Positions 17,350 through 26,855 of a stretch of 64,000 bases of DNA are shown in pieces. Numbering within the stretch: the stretch's first letter is position 1; each line of letters begins with the position of its first letter. The notes under the pieces were generated by a model. That model saw only the letters and a list, made by a program, of their open reading frames with translations, was not told the origin of the DNA and did not search any database. Location: contig JACKHM010000001.1 in NCBI GenBank assembly GCA_020638995.1, positions 558,001-622,000 of the forward strand, in the 5' to 3' direction. The translations under genes and the position numbers were made by a program. The DNA comes from Planctomycetaceae bacterium. Lineage in GTDB: Bacteria > Planctomycetota > Planctomycetia > Pirellulales > Pirellulaceae.

Positions 17350-17489
17350 TTGGCAATAGCCAATCGCTCGCTGGTAGTGACCCGTCGCGACAACGGATGG
17401 TCGTCGGACGGGCACTACCGGCATTTTCCACAGCCTAGTTCCCTGTCCACAGAAGCATGTATCGGAGGCGCTTCGTGGAGTGATTGATC

Positions 17490-17810
17490 ATGGATCATTT
17501 TGTCCGCCTGGACCGACTCCCTGCTGACTTGGAGTTTCCCGAAGTGTTGCAAGGAAAAATCAGTTACGACTCAGATCGAAGATCGCTTGTACATCACGGG
17601 CCCATGAGCAAACAGGAGTTTGACATTCTGTTTGCGTTACACACGGATTCGGCTTACTGCCGTGCTTTGGAGGAGTTGTTTCGAGTCGCCACTTGGGACG
17701 CGGAGGAGAGAGGACATGGAAACCGTAAGTTTGTGAAGTTTTGGGTCGTTGGGATTGCGACCCTATTCATCGTGGCGTTGGTAGCCCTGTGCGTAGTATG
17801 TGCGCGATAG
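17490..17810 (+). CDS. Small tail-anchored membrane protein
   Basis: 106 residues from ATG 17490 with TGGAG upstream. A soluble N-terminal part (FVRLDRLPADLEFPEVLQG, LVHHGPMSKQEFDILFAL) ends in one transmembrane segment (FWVVGIATLFIVALVALCVV). No known domain. It sits between the HFD-domain protein and the His-rich lipoprotein. Confidence 0.6.
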   Translation: MDHFVRLDRLPADLEFPEVLQGKISYDSDRRSLVHHGPMSKQEFDILFALHTDSAYCRALEELFRVATWDAEERGHGNRKFVKFWVVGIATLFIVALVALCVVCAR

Positions 17811-17859
17811 CGAACCGCAGGAAAGTGTGAACCGTTAGTCAATGAGAAAGGGAGAAGTG

Positions 17860-18450
17860 ATGAGAGTATTTAGTGTATCGACGACCGCGATGGCGATATT
17901 GGGAATGATGATGTTGGCGAGTGGATGCTCGCAGCAAGAATCGACTGGCGTAGCGCCTGTCGAAATCTCAGGTCCGCCGCCAGGCGATGACCACAGCGAT
18001 CATGAAGGCCACGACCACGGTGCCGAAGGCCATGATGACGACCACGCTGGTCACGATCACGGCAACGAGCACAAGGGGCCGCACGGTGGTCACGTCATCG
18101 AGCTGGGACGAAGCCACGAATATCACGCCGAACTTGTGGATGACGAGGCCGCCGGTTCGTTGACGGTCTACATCCTCGGCAAAGACTTGAAGGAATTGGC
18201 CATTGATGCCAATCCGCTCGTGATGAACCTGGTGGTGGATGGGCAGGCGAAGACGTTCCAACTTGCCGCCGCAACCGAGGGTCAAGCCTCACGTTTCAAC
18301 TCCCAAGACAAAGCACTGTTTGAGGCCCTGCACGTTCACGAAGCGAGCGGCAAGTTGCGCGTGACGATCAACGGAGCGCCTTACACGGGTGACGTCGAGC
18401 ACCATGATCACCATGGCGACGAGGGCGGACACGATAGCCACAAACATTGA
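17860..18450 (+). CDS. His-rich lipoprotein
   Basis: 196 residues. ATG at 17860 is preferred over 17842 because AAGGGAGAAG between the two is its ribosome site. Lipobox MLASGC. A segment of about 35 residues is mostly His/Asp/Gly (DDHSDHEGHDHGAEGHDDDH), followed by a beta-rich domain (YHAELVDDEAAGSLTVYILG) and a second His-rich tail (EHHDHHGDEGGHDSHKH). Probably a periplasmic Zn/Cu/Ni ligand that buffers metal for the pumps (inference). Confidence 0.75.
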   Translation: MRVFSVSTTAMAILGMMMLASGCSQQESTGVAPVEISGPPPGDDHSDHEGHDHGAEGHDDDHAGHDHGNEHKGPHGGHVIELGRSHEYHAELVDDEAAGSLTVYILGKDLKELAIDANPLVMNLVVDGQAKTFQLAAATEGQASRFNSQDKALFEALHVHEASGKLRVTINGAPYTGDVEHHDHHGDEGGHDSHKH

Positions 18451-18466
18451 TTGAAGGGAGCCGTTT

Positions 18467-19156
18467 ATGTTTTGGAAAGTCCCTAGCGAGCAGCACAACG
18501 GCCAGCGACAGCGAGTGGTACTTGGTAGGACCGTTGCGAGAGTTGCTCAATGCGTCGGCTTTGTTCTACTTATCGCAACTGTGATGGATTCCGGTTTCGT
18601 ATTCGCACATGGCGGCGACGGCGGGACACATTCGAAGTCAGCTTCCAAGACCACGTCGAAAGCTGATGCTCCGCGCCGAACCTTCGCGCCACTCGACCTC
18701 TCACGATACCCCATGCAGCCGCGGTACGGTGGGCAAGTCACGGCGACAAGCCGACACTATTTCGAGGTGGTCTACATGCCGCAAGAGACGCGTGTCTACG
18801 TCTACTCCCCGTCACAGAGGCCGCTCTATCCGTTCCGCGCGAAAGGCGAAGTCATCATGCACGTTGAGAGTAGTGGAGACAAAGGGCGGTTCCCGCTGCG
18901 GTACATAAAACCTGCGTCCGCGTTTTCCACTGAACCAAGCTATCTTGTCGCCGAAGTTGACCTGAGTCGTGTCCACGACGGTGACATGAATGTAGTCGTC
19001 GACCTGCGCAATCTTCCAGACGACGAAGAAAAGGAAACACAGTTCAACCAATTGTTCGCTACGAGTCGCCCCTCTGCTGTCGCATCGGATCATGAACCCG
19101 GTACGACATCCACTGTGCGAATGGTTCGCCTTCCGCCGGTGCAACTGCAGCGATAG
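18467..19156 (+). CDS. Secreted protein of unknown function
   Basis: 229 residues; AAGGGAGCC precedes the ATG and the gap to the His-rich lipoprotein is 16 nt, so they are probably co-transcribed. An internal hydrophobic segment (VGFVLLIATVMDSGFVFAHG) acts as signal or anchor. The beta-rich middle (GGQVTATSRHYFEVVYMPQE, RVYVYSPSQRPL) resembles in layout the domain of the preceding lipoprotein, GGHVIELGRSHEYHAELV. No named family. Confidence 0.65.
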   Translation: MFWKVPSEQHNGQRQRVVLGRTVARVAQCVGFVLLIATVMDSGFVFAHGGDGGTHSKSASKTTSKADAPRRTFAPLDLSRYPMQPRYGGQVTATSRHYFEVVYMPQETRVYVYSPSQRPLYPFRAKGEVIMHVESSGDKGRFPLRYIKPASAFSTEPSYLVAEVDLSRVHDGDMNVVVDLRNLPDDEEKETQFNQLFATSRPSAVASDHEPGTTSTVRMVRLPPVQLQR

Positions 19157-19237
19157 GGCGACGGAGTGTTGGAGAGTTTCAACCAATTGCCAACCACTAT
19201 GCAGGAGGCCGCAAGGAGCGAGTGATTCAGCGAGATT

Positions 19238-19528
19238 ATGGGAAGCCGAAAGAAGCAGACGCGTATACGAGCGAAGAAGACTCAGCCGGCAGTTCGCCGG
19301 CTACGTTGGGCGCAACTCGGCATCCGCGGTGTTATTGTCTTGGCGCTTTGCTTTTTGACCGTTGGATATTACGTCATGGATTTGTTCGTTCATCCGAGCT
19401 TATGGAACACGTTTCTGTTCCTTGCGATGGTCGGCTTTATCGGCTTCATCGTCTATAGCAACATCAAGTGGTCACGTTCCAAACGGAAACGCAGACGGCG
19501 ACGAGCGTACTGGAGGAGATCAGCATGA
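19238..19528 (+). CDS. Small two-helix membrane protein
   Basis: 96 residues; two transmembrane segments (GVIVLALCFLTVGYYVMDLF and TFLFLAMVGFIGFIVYSNI) between strongly basic ends (RKKQTRIRAKK, KRKRRRRRAYWRR). Its TGA overlaps the ATG of the HtrA gene (ATGA), indicating translational coupling. A small modulator or anchor for the protease is possible. Confidence 0.65.
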   Translation: MGSRKKQTRIRAKKTQPAVRRLRWAQLGIRGVIVLALCFLTVGYYVMDLFVHPSLWNTFLFLAMVGFIGFIVYSNIKWSRSKRKRRRRRAYWRRSA

Positions 19529-21018
19529 GTAGGCGTGGATTCACAAGGCGGAACGTCAATGCAGTCAAGAATCAAAGAACATTCGTTCTTATTCTCGTCA
19601 TCGCGACGATCGTTATTGACCACGATCGAGCCGTTGGTGACGAACTCGACGTTCGCGTCCCACGGACGGACGCAGGTCGATTGTCGGAATCTTTCCGTCG
19701 CGTCGCAGAGCAAGTCCTCCCAGCCGTTGTGACCATCGAAACGATGAATGGCCCGCGCAAAACGAGGCAGTGGGAGATGCGCGAGATGTCGTTACGGCAT
19801 CGATCGGATGCATCAACGATGGACCATTCTGACGGTTCGAGAGGCCGAGCTAGTTACGGTACTGGTTCCGGTATCATCATCGATCGCCGTGGATACATTT
19901 TGACGTGTCATCACGTGATCGAATCGGCAGACACTATCTTGATCTATCTGTCCGATGGCCGCCGATTCCACCCTGCCAGTGTCTGGACAGACCCAAGGAC
20001 TGACCTGGCAGTGATTCGCATTGAGGGTGCTGGAGATCTGGCCGAAGCGAAGTTGGGTGATTCGGAAACATTGCGAGTCGGAGACTGGGTTGTATCAGTC
20101 GGCGATCCGTACGGTTTGGGAATATCAGTCAGCGCTGGCGTCGTGAGCGCCATAAATCGCCAATCGCCGGATGGGTCGTCTACCCGGTTGATTCAGACGG
20201 ATGCTGCTACGAATCCGGGCAACTCGGGTGGAGCGTTAATCAATCTGAGTGGTGAGGTAGTTGGTATTAGCGAAGGGGGATATGGACTTAGCGCCGGATT
20301 CCAAGGCATCGGCTTTGCCATTCCCGTGAACGTGGCCGACCGCATTGCCCGGAAACTAATGGATAACGGGCATATTCGGCGCGCTTATCTGGGGTGCCAC
20401 ACCAACTCGATATCTGCCGCTGTCGCGCGGCACATCGGGCTTGCAGAAAAACGTGGGGTCATCGTGTCCGATGTGACCGCCAAAACTCCGGCAGATACCG
20501 CCGGCATCCGGATCGGCGACGTGCTTACACATTTCTCCGGAAGCGTCGTCGATGATCCGTATCACTTCCAGCAGATGATCGACCAGGCTGAACCTGACCA
20601 CCAGTACGAAGTCACGATCGTTCGCGGTAGCCTGCACCTCAAGGTGCAGGTGCGGTTGGAACTGCTGCATGAGAATGATGAATTCGATCGCGGCTTTTCC
20701 CCCCATCAAACCGGTCACTCACGACAGCGCACCGATGAGTCGCTCGGCATGGATCTTGACGAACTCGGACCGGAGATCGCCGGAGAACTTGGATTCAGAG
20801 ATGCGAGTCAAGGTGTGCTTATCACGAACGTCGCAGTACGAGGACCGGCTTATGACGAGGGTGTCTCCGCAGGGATGGTAATCCTGCGAGTTGACGATCA
20901 AGCGGTCCACGACCTGGCGGGATATCAAGCGGCAATGAAGAACAAGTCGCTCGACGAGGGCGTTTTGGTGCTAGTTGGAACTCCCGAAGGCAATCATTTC
21001 GTCGTCTTTCAACGATAG
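19525..21018 (+). CDS. HtrA/DegP-type serine protease with two PDZ domains
   Basis: 497 residues; start ATG 19525 supported by GGAGGAGA and by the ATGA overlap with the preceding gene. Signal/anchor segment, then a trypsin-like domain with catalytic His in TCHHVIES (about residue 131), Asp in RTDLAVIRI (about 159) and Ser in NPGNSGGALI (about 235). Two PDZ domains follow (YLGCHTNSISAAVARHIGLA and ELGPEIAGELGFRDASQGVL). Periplasmic quality-control protease, here placed among metal-resistance genes, perhaps for envelope damage repair. Confidence 0.92.
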   Translation: MSRRGFTRRNVNAVKNQRTFVLILVIATIVIDHDRAVGDELDVRVPRTDAGRLSESFRRVAEQVLPAVVTIETMNGPRKTRQWEMREMSLRHRSDASTMDHSDGSRGRASYGTGSGIIIDRRGYILTCHHVIESADTILIYLSDGRRFHPASVWTDPRTDLAVIRIEGAGDLAEAKLGDSETLRVGDWVVSVGDPYGLGISVSAGVVSAINRQSPDGSSTRLIQTDAATNPGNSGGALINLSGEVVGISEGGYGLSAGFQGIGFAIPVNVADRIARKLMDNGHIRRAYLGCHTNSISAAVARHIGLAEKRGVIVSDVTAKTPADTAGIRIGDVLTHFSGSVVDDPYHFQQMIDQAEPDHQYEVTIVRGSLHLKVQVRLELLHENDEFDRGFSPHQTGHSRQRTDESLGMDLDELGPEIAGELGFRDASQGVLITNVAVRGPAYDEGVSAGMVILRVDDQAVHDLAGYQAAMKNKSLDEGVLVLVGTPEGNHFVVFQR

Positions 21019-21031
21019 CGAGTGTGATGTC

Positions 21032-21388
21032 ATGTTTAAGTTCAGTGGTGCAAAAGTCGTTCTGTTAGCCGTCGTGCTGATGACTGGGTGTGTCATGCCA
21101 CCATGCTGCGATGCGGGCTCTCGCACTTTACTCGCGAATCCGTGCGTCTGCTGCGATGCGTCCAATCAGTCAACACCCTGCGATTGCTGCAAGGTGACAA
21201 CATACTATTGCGCAGCGCCACTGGCGCAACTTGATGAATTGGAGGCAGCGGTTCGTTTCGATCGAGTGGCCGGACGCTCGCTGCCAGTTCCCTGTCATGT
21301 CGCAAAGAAGGACACAGACCAAACAAGCAGCCACGCCACAATGACGGCATTGGACTGCTGCGTACGCCTGTCGCGGTTGACGCTTTGA
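21032..21388 (+). CDS. Small secreted Cys-rich protein (LDxCVRLSRLTL family) preceding an efflux operon
   Basis: 118 residues, 13 nt after the protease. Signal/lipoprotein-like N-terminus (VVLLAVVLMTGCVMPPCCDA), then NPCVCCDAS and TPCDCCKVTTYYC. Ends LDCCVRLSRLTL, nearly identical to the end of 40438-40812 (LDRCVRLSRLTL); the two also share TPCDCC. This recurring C-terminus defines a family I cannot name. It precedes the pseudo-receiver, adaptor and RND genes. Confidence 0.7.
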   Translation: MFKFSGAKVVLLAVVLMTGCVMPPCCDAGSRTLLANPCVCCDASNQSTPCDCCKVTTYYCAAPLAQLDELEAAVRFDRVAGRSLPVPCHVAKKDTDQTSSHATMTALDCCVRLSRLTL

Positions 21389-21475
21389 TGCTTCCAGGCG
21401 GGCGAAGACACGACTTCGCCCTTCGGCTGAGCCATTGCATGAAAACATCTCAACCAACGCACGGAAGAAAATCAC

Positions 21476-22003
21476 ATGATCGCCACTAATATTCGACAAG
21501 AGCAAAGTCGCCACTACGACCTTCATCCGGCACCGCAGCTCCAATCCGTCGAAAACTCACCTGCGGCAAGATGCATTCTGATCGCCGAACATCGCGATGA
21601 AGTCTTCGCCCGCCTGGCACACGACCTCGGAGCCGTTGGTTGCGTGGTGTTTCGGGCAACGCGAGCGGAAGAAGTTCCGTTGGTGTACGCCTATTCGGAA
21701 GCAAGTCTCGCCATCTGCAATTTCGACCTGCCGGACGCGACCGGCTGGCTAACTGCAACCAAACTGAGACTGTTTCGCGCTAGCGCCCAGGTTTGGCTTT
21801 ATACGTCGCAACAATCCGCCTGCGATGAGTCATGGGCGAGACTTTCGGGCGTTGCACGCATGCTCTATTACGGAGGTGATTTGTTTCGCTTGGCGGAGCA
21901 GGTCAGAGAGAGCACATTGCGGTTCAATCTATCCCGTCGAAGTTCGACGACACCGCGCTGGCATGGATCGGGGCGACTTTCCCACTGGGAGAAGACATTA
22001 TGA
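21476..22003 (+). CDS. CheY-like receiver domain lacking the phospho-acceptor Asp
   Basis: 175 residues. RCILIAEHRDEVFARLAHDL matches the start of a receiver domain and LAICNFDLPDATGWL the beta3/loop region, but the usual phospho-Asp position is Asn (ICN where LLD is expected). No output domain; a short basic tail follows. The stop overlaps the adaptor start (ATGA at 22000-22003), so it is translationally coupled to the efflux system. A phosphorylation-independent protein-binding role is likely if the alignment holds. Confidence 0.6.
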   Translation: MIATNIRQEQSRHYDLHPAPQLQSVENSPAARCILIAEHRDEVFARLAHDLGAVGCVVFRATRAEEVPLVYAYSEASLAICNFDLPDATGWLTATKLRLFRASAQVWLYTSQQSACDESWARLSGVARMLYYGGDLFRLAEQVRESTLRFNLSRRSSTTPRWHGSGRLSHWEKTL

Positions 22004-23538
22004 AAGCTAGTCCTTTGACCGATTTGTGGGCCGACAAACGTCGCCTCATGGCATTGCTCGTTGTGGCATCGGCAGCACTCATTGTGGGCGCTGCTGGAAT
22101 GTACATCGTGAATCGAGCGTGGCTAACGCCCGGCGTTTCGGGCCAAGTTAAAAAGGGATCGGAGCACGGTGGCGAAGACGAACACGGCGACGAGGACGGC
22201 CACGGCGAGGAAGAAGAATCAACGACGGTCACGTTGCCCAAAGAGAAATGGGAGATCGCCGAACTGCGTGTGCAGCAAGTTGAACGAGGCACGCTATCGG
22301 GCTCGGCGTGGGTGACGGGCAAGCTCTCGTTGAACGAGGATCGTACGTCACACATCTACTCGCTCGCCGATGGTCAAGTGCATGAGGTGAAGGTTCAGTT
22401 TGGCGATGACGTCAAGCAAGGACAAACGCTAGCCGTGATCGACAGCAAGGAAGTCGGCTCGGCCAAACTGGAGCTCCATAAGACTCAGCTCGATGCCGAA
22501 TTCGCTAAGTTAAACAACGAGTGGGCCCAGAAGATTAGCACCAACACGCAGGAGTTGATTAAAGCGTTGGCGGCGCAAGCGCCGCTCGACTCGATCGACG
22601 AGACCTTTGCGGACAAGCCGATGGGCGATTACCGGCAGCAGCTTATGACGTCCTACGCCAGTCTCTACAAATCCACGAAGGATCTCGAACGGTTGGAACC
22701 TCTGGCGAATCAAGGCGTGGCGGCAGGTAAGCAGCTTCTGGAAGCGAAATCCACTTACGAGGCGGACCGTGCGACGTTCCAAGCCCTCATGGAGCAACTC
22801 AAGTTCACAACTTGGCAGCAAGCGTTGTTGAAGGAGCAAGAACTGCGGCAGGCCGAGCAAGCCGTGGCCGCGAGCCGTTCTCGTCTTTACATCTTGGGGT
22901 ACAAGCAAGCGGACTTGCAGAGCATCGACCCGTTGAAGGAAGGAGAAGCAATCGCCCATTACGAAATCCGTGCTCCCTTTGACGGAACAGTGATCGGAAA
23001 GAACGTCGTCCTCGCCGAACGAGTTGGGCCGGATACCGAGATGTTTCAGGTGGCGGATCTTTCAACACTGTGGGTCCAGGCGGACATTTACCAAAAGGAT
23101 CTACCTAAGCTCGATCAGCTCGGCGACACGTTGCGCTTTCGCGCACCCAACACAGACCACGATCACACGGCGAAGATCTTCTACATGGGCGACGTTCTCG
23201 ACCCGGATACACGGACGGCCCGATTGCGGGCCGCCGTGGAAAACCCTCAACGTCACTTGAAACCAGGCATGTTCGTCGAGGTGGCTCTGCCAGGCGAGTC
23301 GATTCTTGACGTCATCACAATTCCCGCTTCCGCGCTCCAGGAAATCGAGGGAAAAGACGTCGTGTTCGTGCAGACGGCAGAAGACAAATTTCAAATGCGC
23401 AACGTCGTCATCGGCGCACGCAATGACGGAGTCGTCCAGATTCACAAAGGTTTGCAAGCTGGAGAGCCCGTTGTTGTCTCGGGCGGCTTCACCTTGAAGT
23501 CAGAACTGATGAAAGGATCAATCTCGCATGGACACTAA
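22000..23538 (+). CDS. Efflux RND periplasmic adaptor (CzcB/CusB family)
   Basis: 512 residues. N-terminal helix (LMALLVVASAALIVGAAGMY), acidic/His stretch (GGEDEHGDEDGHGEEEES), then lipoyl half-motif (ADGQVHEVKVQFGDDVKQGQ), a long coiled-coil hairpin (about residues 155-290), beta-barrel (STLWVQADIYQKDLPKLDQL) and C-terminal GEPVVVSGGFTLKSELMKG. Overlaps the pseudo-receiver gene. The RND pump follows after a 126-nt palindromic element. Confidence 0.93.
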   Translation: MKASPLTDLWADKRRLMALLVVASAALIVGAAGMYIVNRAWLTPGVSGQVKKGSEHGGEDEHGDEDGHGEEEESTTVTLPKEKWEIAELRVQQVERGTLSGSAWVTGKLSLNEDRTSHIYSLADGQVHEVKVQFGDDVKQGQTLAVIDSKEVGSAKLELHKTQLDAEFAKLNNEWAQKISTNTQELIKALAAQAPLDSIDETFADKPMGDYRQQLMTSYASLYKSTKDLERLEPLANQGVAAGKQLLEAKSTYEADRATFQALMEQLKFTTWQQALLKEQELRQAEQAVAASRSRLYILGYKQADLQSIDPLKEGEAIAHYEIRAPFDGTVIGKNVVLAERVGPDTEMFQVADLSTLWVQADIYQKDLPKLDQLGDTLRFRAPNTDHDHTAKIFYMGDVLDPDTRTARLRAAVENPQRHLKPGMFVEVALPGESILDVITIPASALQEIEGKDVVFVQTAEDKFQMRNVVIGARNDGVVQIHKGLQAGEPVVVSGGFTLKSELMKGSISHGH

Positions 23539-23539
23539 A

Positions 23540-23664
23540 AAAGTCGAGAGTCCGGAGACAAGAGTCGAGAGCCGGAAAGTGAGACGGCTTGCATTTAGTC
23601 GCCCCGCGTCTGCTCTCCACTCTCCACTCTCCGCTCTCCACTCTCCGCCACTCTGGACTCTTCC
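23540..23664. repeat. Palindromic element between adaptor and RND genes
   Basis: Starts 1 nt after the adaptor stop with AAAGTCGAGAGTCCGGAGAC and GAGTCGAGAGCCGG, and ends with CTCTCC-type repeats and GGACTCTTCC immediately before the RND ATG. The arms are imperfect reverse complements, so the mRNA between the two genes can fold into a long stem. No Shine-Dalgarno is visible for the RND gene. Confidence 0.7.
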
Positions 23665-26600
23665 ATGATTAACAAGATCATTGACGTATCGCTCGACAAT
23701 CGGTTTGTCGTTCTGCTGCTGGTTGTCCTTTTGATCGCGGTCGGCGTATGGTCGATGACGACATTGCCGGTCGATGCCGTTCCCGACTTGACCAACGTTC
23801 AAGTGCAGGTGCTGACCACGTCACCCTCGCTTGGCCCGGTCGAAATGGAGCAGTTCGTCACGTTTCCGGTCGAGACGTCGATGAGCGGCATCCCGAAGGT
23901 CGACGAGATTCGTAGTGTCACGCGTTTTGGCCTGTCCAACGTGACTGTCGTCTTCGAGGAAGGGACCGACATCTACTGGGCGCGGCAACAGGTTGGTGAA
24001 CGGCTAACCCAAGCCCGCGAACAGATTCCCGCAGGACTGGGCACACCCACCATGGGGCCAATCGCGACCGGCATGGGCGAAATCTATCAGTTCGAAGTGC
24101 GGGCTAAATCTGGCTACGACTACAACCTGCAAGATTTGCGCACGATTCTCGACTGGCAAGTCGCCTTTCAACTCCGCAGCGTCCCCGGTGTGATCGAAGT
24201 CAACACGTTCGGCGGCGAGTTGAAGACGTACGAAGTTCAAGTCAATCCCGACGCGATGCTGAACTACAAGATCCCCCTGAACCGTGTCTTCGAGGCACTC
24301 CAGCAGAACAATGCCAACGCCGGCGGAGGATACATCGTCCATCACGAAGAGCAGCAGCTCATCCGCGCCGAAGGGCTCGTGCAATCACTCGACGACATCG
24401 CCAACATTGTTCTGGAAAGTCGCGAAGACGGCACGCCGGTTCTTGTCCGTGACATCGCCGAAGTCCGTTTCGCTCCCATGCTGCGACAAGGATACGTGAC
24501 GCGAGACGGCCGGGGCGAAGCGGTGACCGGCATTGTCATGATGCTTATGGGCGAGAACTCTCGCGTCGTCGTTGACCGCGTCAAACAGAAGGTCGCGGAG
24601 ATCGAGGAGACGCTTCCCGAAGGTGTTTACATCGATGCCTTTTACGACCGCACCGAACTCGTCCGCCGCGCCGTCGACACCGTGACTGAGAATATCAGCG
24701 GTGGAGCGATCCTCGTCATCATCATGTTGTTCCTGCTCGTGGGTGATCTGCGCGCGGGACTGATCGTTGCTTCGGCTATTCCGTTGTCGGCGCTGATCAC
24801 GTTCATCTCGATGAATTACTTCGGCGTGTCGGCCAACCTGATGAGCCTGGGGGCACTTGATTTCGGCATCATCGTTGACGGCGCTGTCGTGATGGTCGAA
24901 AACGCGATTCGCCATGTCGCTCACGCGAAACGATTGAATCCGGATCTAAAGAAAGCCGGTTTGGATGTCTTTCGTGAAGCTGGACATGAGGTCGGTCGGC
25001 CCATCCTGTTTGCAGGGGCGATCGTGATCATTGTCTTCCTACCGATCCTTTCGCTACGGGGGCTTGAGGGCAAGATGTTCGGCCCCATGGCCTTCTCGTT
25101 CATGTCGGCGCTCGTCGGTGCGCTGGTCCTTGCCCTTACCGTGATGCCGGTGCTGGTATCGCTGTTTCTGGCTCGCAAGTTCAGCGAAAAAGACGCACTG
25201 CTTGTGCGGTGGTGCAAGCGCGGTTACGAACCGCTGCTGAAGTTCGCAATTGCCCGCCCCCTACCGGTGTTCCTGAGCGCCGTCGGTGCGTTCGCCGTTG
25301 GTGTGCTCTTGGCGATGAGCTTCGGCGCTGAGTTCGTCCCAAAACTCGACGAAGGTGACATGGCCATCCAAGCGATTCGGTTGCCGAGCGTTTCGCTGGA
25401 GCGCTCGATCGAAATGACGACGGCGATCGAGAAGACACTGGTGGATCAATTTCCTGACGAAGTAGTATCGGTTATTTCCAAGACTGGCCGGCCGGAAATC
25501 GCGACCGATCCGATGGGCATCGAGGCCAGCGACATCTTTGTCATTCTCAAGCCCAAAGATGAATGGCGGTTCGGCAGCAAGGAGGAGCTAGTCGCTGCAA
25601 TGAAGGAATCGTTGGAAAGCAAGATCCCTGCCAATAACTTCAGCTTTACACAACCCATCGAACTACGCGTGCAGGAACTCATTGCGGGCGTTCGCTTGGA
25701 TATCGGCATCAGCCTGTACGGTGACGACCTGGAAAAACTGAAGGAAGTCGGCAACAAGATCGCCGCCGTAGTCGGCCAAGTTCCTGGTGCTGGGGACGTT
25801 CAGGCGGAGCAGACGGGCGGCCTTCCGTATATTCAGATGCGTATCCGTCGCGACCAGATCGCCCGCTACGGCATCAATGCCTCGGATGTGCTCGACGCGG
25901 TCTCCATCATTGGCGGCAAGGAAGTCGGGCAAATCTTTGAAGGGCAGCGGCGGTTCCCGCTGCAAGTTCGACTGGGACCGAAGTGGCGCGAGCACGTCGA
26001 AACGCTCAAGAGCCTAAAGGTCGCCGATCCGCAGGGCCGTCAAATTCCCTTAGAGCAGTTGGTCGATATTGAAGTCGGCCCCGGCGTCGCCCAGATCAGC
26101 CGCGACAATATTCGCCGTCGCTTCCTGATCCAGGTCAACGTCCGCGGGCGCGATTTGGCCAGTTTCGTGGCGGACGCGAAAAAGGCGGTCGAACAAGTTG
26201 AACTCCCCGAAAACTACAGCGTCGCCTGGGGTGGCCAGTTCAAGAACCTCCAAGACGCGACCCAACGGCTGAAGATCGCGGTTCCGCTAGCGCTGTTTCT
26301 AATCTGCTCGCTGCTCTACATGACCTTCAACTCCGGCAAGTTGGCGCTGTTGATTTTCCTGAATGTCCCTATTGCGACAACCGGCGGCATTCTGGCGTTA
26401 TGGCTACGCGGGATGCCGTTTTCGATTTCGGCGGGCATTGGCTTTATCGCCCTGTTTGGTATCGCGGTGATGAACGGCGTCGTGCTGATCGAACACGTCC
26501 GGTATCTGCGACATCGGGGGATGAACGTTAGCGAGGCGGCATACCAAGGAGCGCTTGATCGTCTGCGCCCGGTGTTAATGACTGCGACAACCGACGCTTT

Positions 26601-26769
26601 GGGGTTCATCCCAATGGCCATCTCCACCAGTTCGGGAGCCGAAGTCCAGCGGCCGTTGGCCACGGTCGTCATTGGTGGCGTCATCACATCGAGCCTGCTG
26701 ACTCTGGTGGTCCTGCCGGCTATCTACCATTGGTTCGAGCCAAAGAGCGAGGAAGAGGTGGAAGTATGA
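23665..26769 (+). CDS. HME-RND efflux permease (CzcA type)
   Basis: 1034 residues. MINKIIDVSLDNRFVVLLL first helix; DAVPDLTNVQVQVLTTSPS, FEEGTDIYWARQQVGERL and TM4 LDFGIIVDGAVVMVEN, which matches the DFG-x3-DG-x5-E signature of the Zn/Co/Cd HME class. GNK-rich C-terminal half with FGIAVMNGVVLIEH. Complete. Probable operon: Cys-rich protein, pseudo-receiver, adaptor, this pump, PII-like protein. It ends with a charged EEEVEV tail. Confidence 0.94.
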   Translation: MINKIIDVSLDNRFVVLLLVVLLIAVGVWSMTTLPVDAVPDLTNVQVQVLTTSPSLGPVEMEQFVTFPVETSMSGIPKVDEIRSVTRFGLSNVTVVFEEGTDIYWARQQVGERLTQAREQIPAGLGTPTMGPIATGMGEIYQFEVRAKSGYDYNLQDLRTILDWQVAFQLRSVPGVIEVNTFGGELKTYEVQVNPDAMLNYKIPLNRVFEALQQNNANAGGGYIVHHEEQQLIRAEGLVQSLDDIANIVLESREDGTPVLVRDIAEVRFAPMLRQGYVTRDGRGEAVTGIVMMLMGENSRVVVDRVKQKVAEIEETLPEGVYIDAFYDRTELVRRAVDTVTENISGGAILVIIMLFLLVGDLRAGLIVASAIPLSALITFISMNYFGVSANLMSLGALDFGIIVDGAVVMVENAIRHVAHAKRLNPDLKKAGLDVFREAGHEVGRPILFAGAIVIIVFLPILSLRGLEGKMFGPMAFSFMSALVGALVLALTVMPVLVSLFLARKFSEKDALLVRWCKRGYEPLLKFAIARPLPVFLSAVGAFAVGVLLAMSFGAEFVPKLDEGDMAIQAIRLPSVSLERSIEMTTAIEKTLVDQFPDEVVSVISKTGRPEIATDPMGIEASDIFVILKPKDEWRFGSKEELVAAMKESLESKIPANNFSFTQPIELRVQELIAGVRLDIGISLYGDDLEKLKEVGNKIAAVVGQVPGAGDVQAEQTGGLPYIQMRIRRDQIARYGINASDVLDAVSIIGGKEVGQIFEGQRRFPLQVRLGPKWREHVETLKSLKVADPQGRQIPLEQLVDIEVGPGVAQISRDNIRRRFLIQVNVRGRDLASFVADAKKAVEQVELPENYSVAWGGQFKNLQDATQRLKIAVPLALFLICSLLYMTFNSGKLALLIFLNVPIATTGGILALWLRGMPFSISAGIGFIALFGIAVMNGVVLIEHVRYLRHRGMNVSEAAYQGALDRLRPVLMTATTDALGFIPMAISTSSGAEVQRPLATVVIGGVITSSLLTLVVLPAIYHWFEPKSEEEVEV

Positions 26770-26771
26770 AA

Positions 26772-26855
26772 GGAGTCGAGAGTCCAGCGTTGAGGGTCGA
26801 GAGCCAACGCGCCAACCTTCTCTGGCTCTGGATTCTCGACTCTGGACTCTCAACC
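26772..26855. repeat. Palindromic element between RND and PII-like genes
   Basis: The left arm (26775-26804, GAGTCGAGAGTCCAGCG..., GGTCGAGAGCCA) and right arm (26823-26855, TGGCTCTGG...CTCGACTCTGGACTCTCAACC) are complementary at roughly 24 of 29 aligned positions. It begins just after the RND stop codon. The same arm sequences occur at 12690, 23540, 28394 and 45512. Confidence 0.75.
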
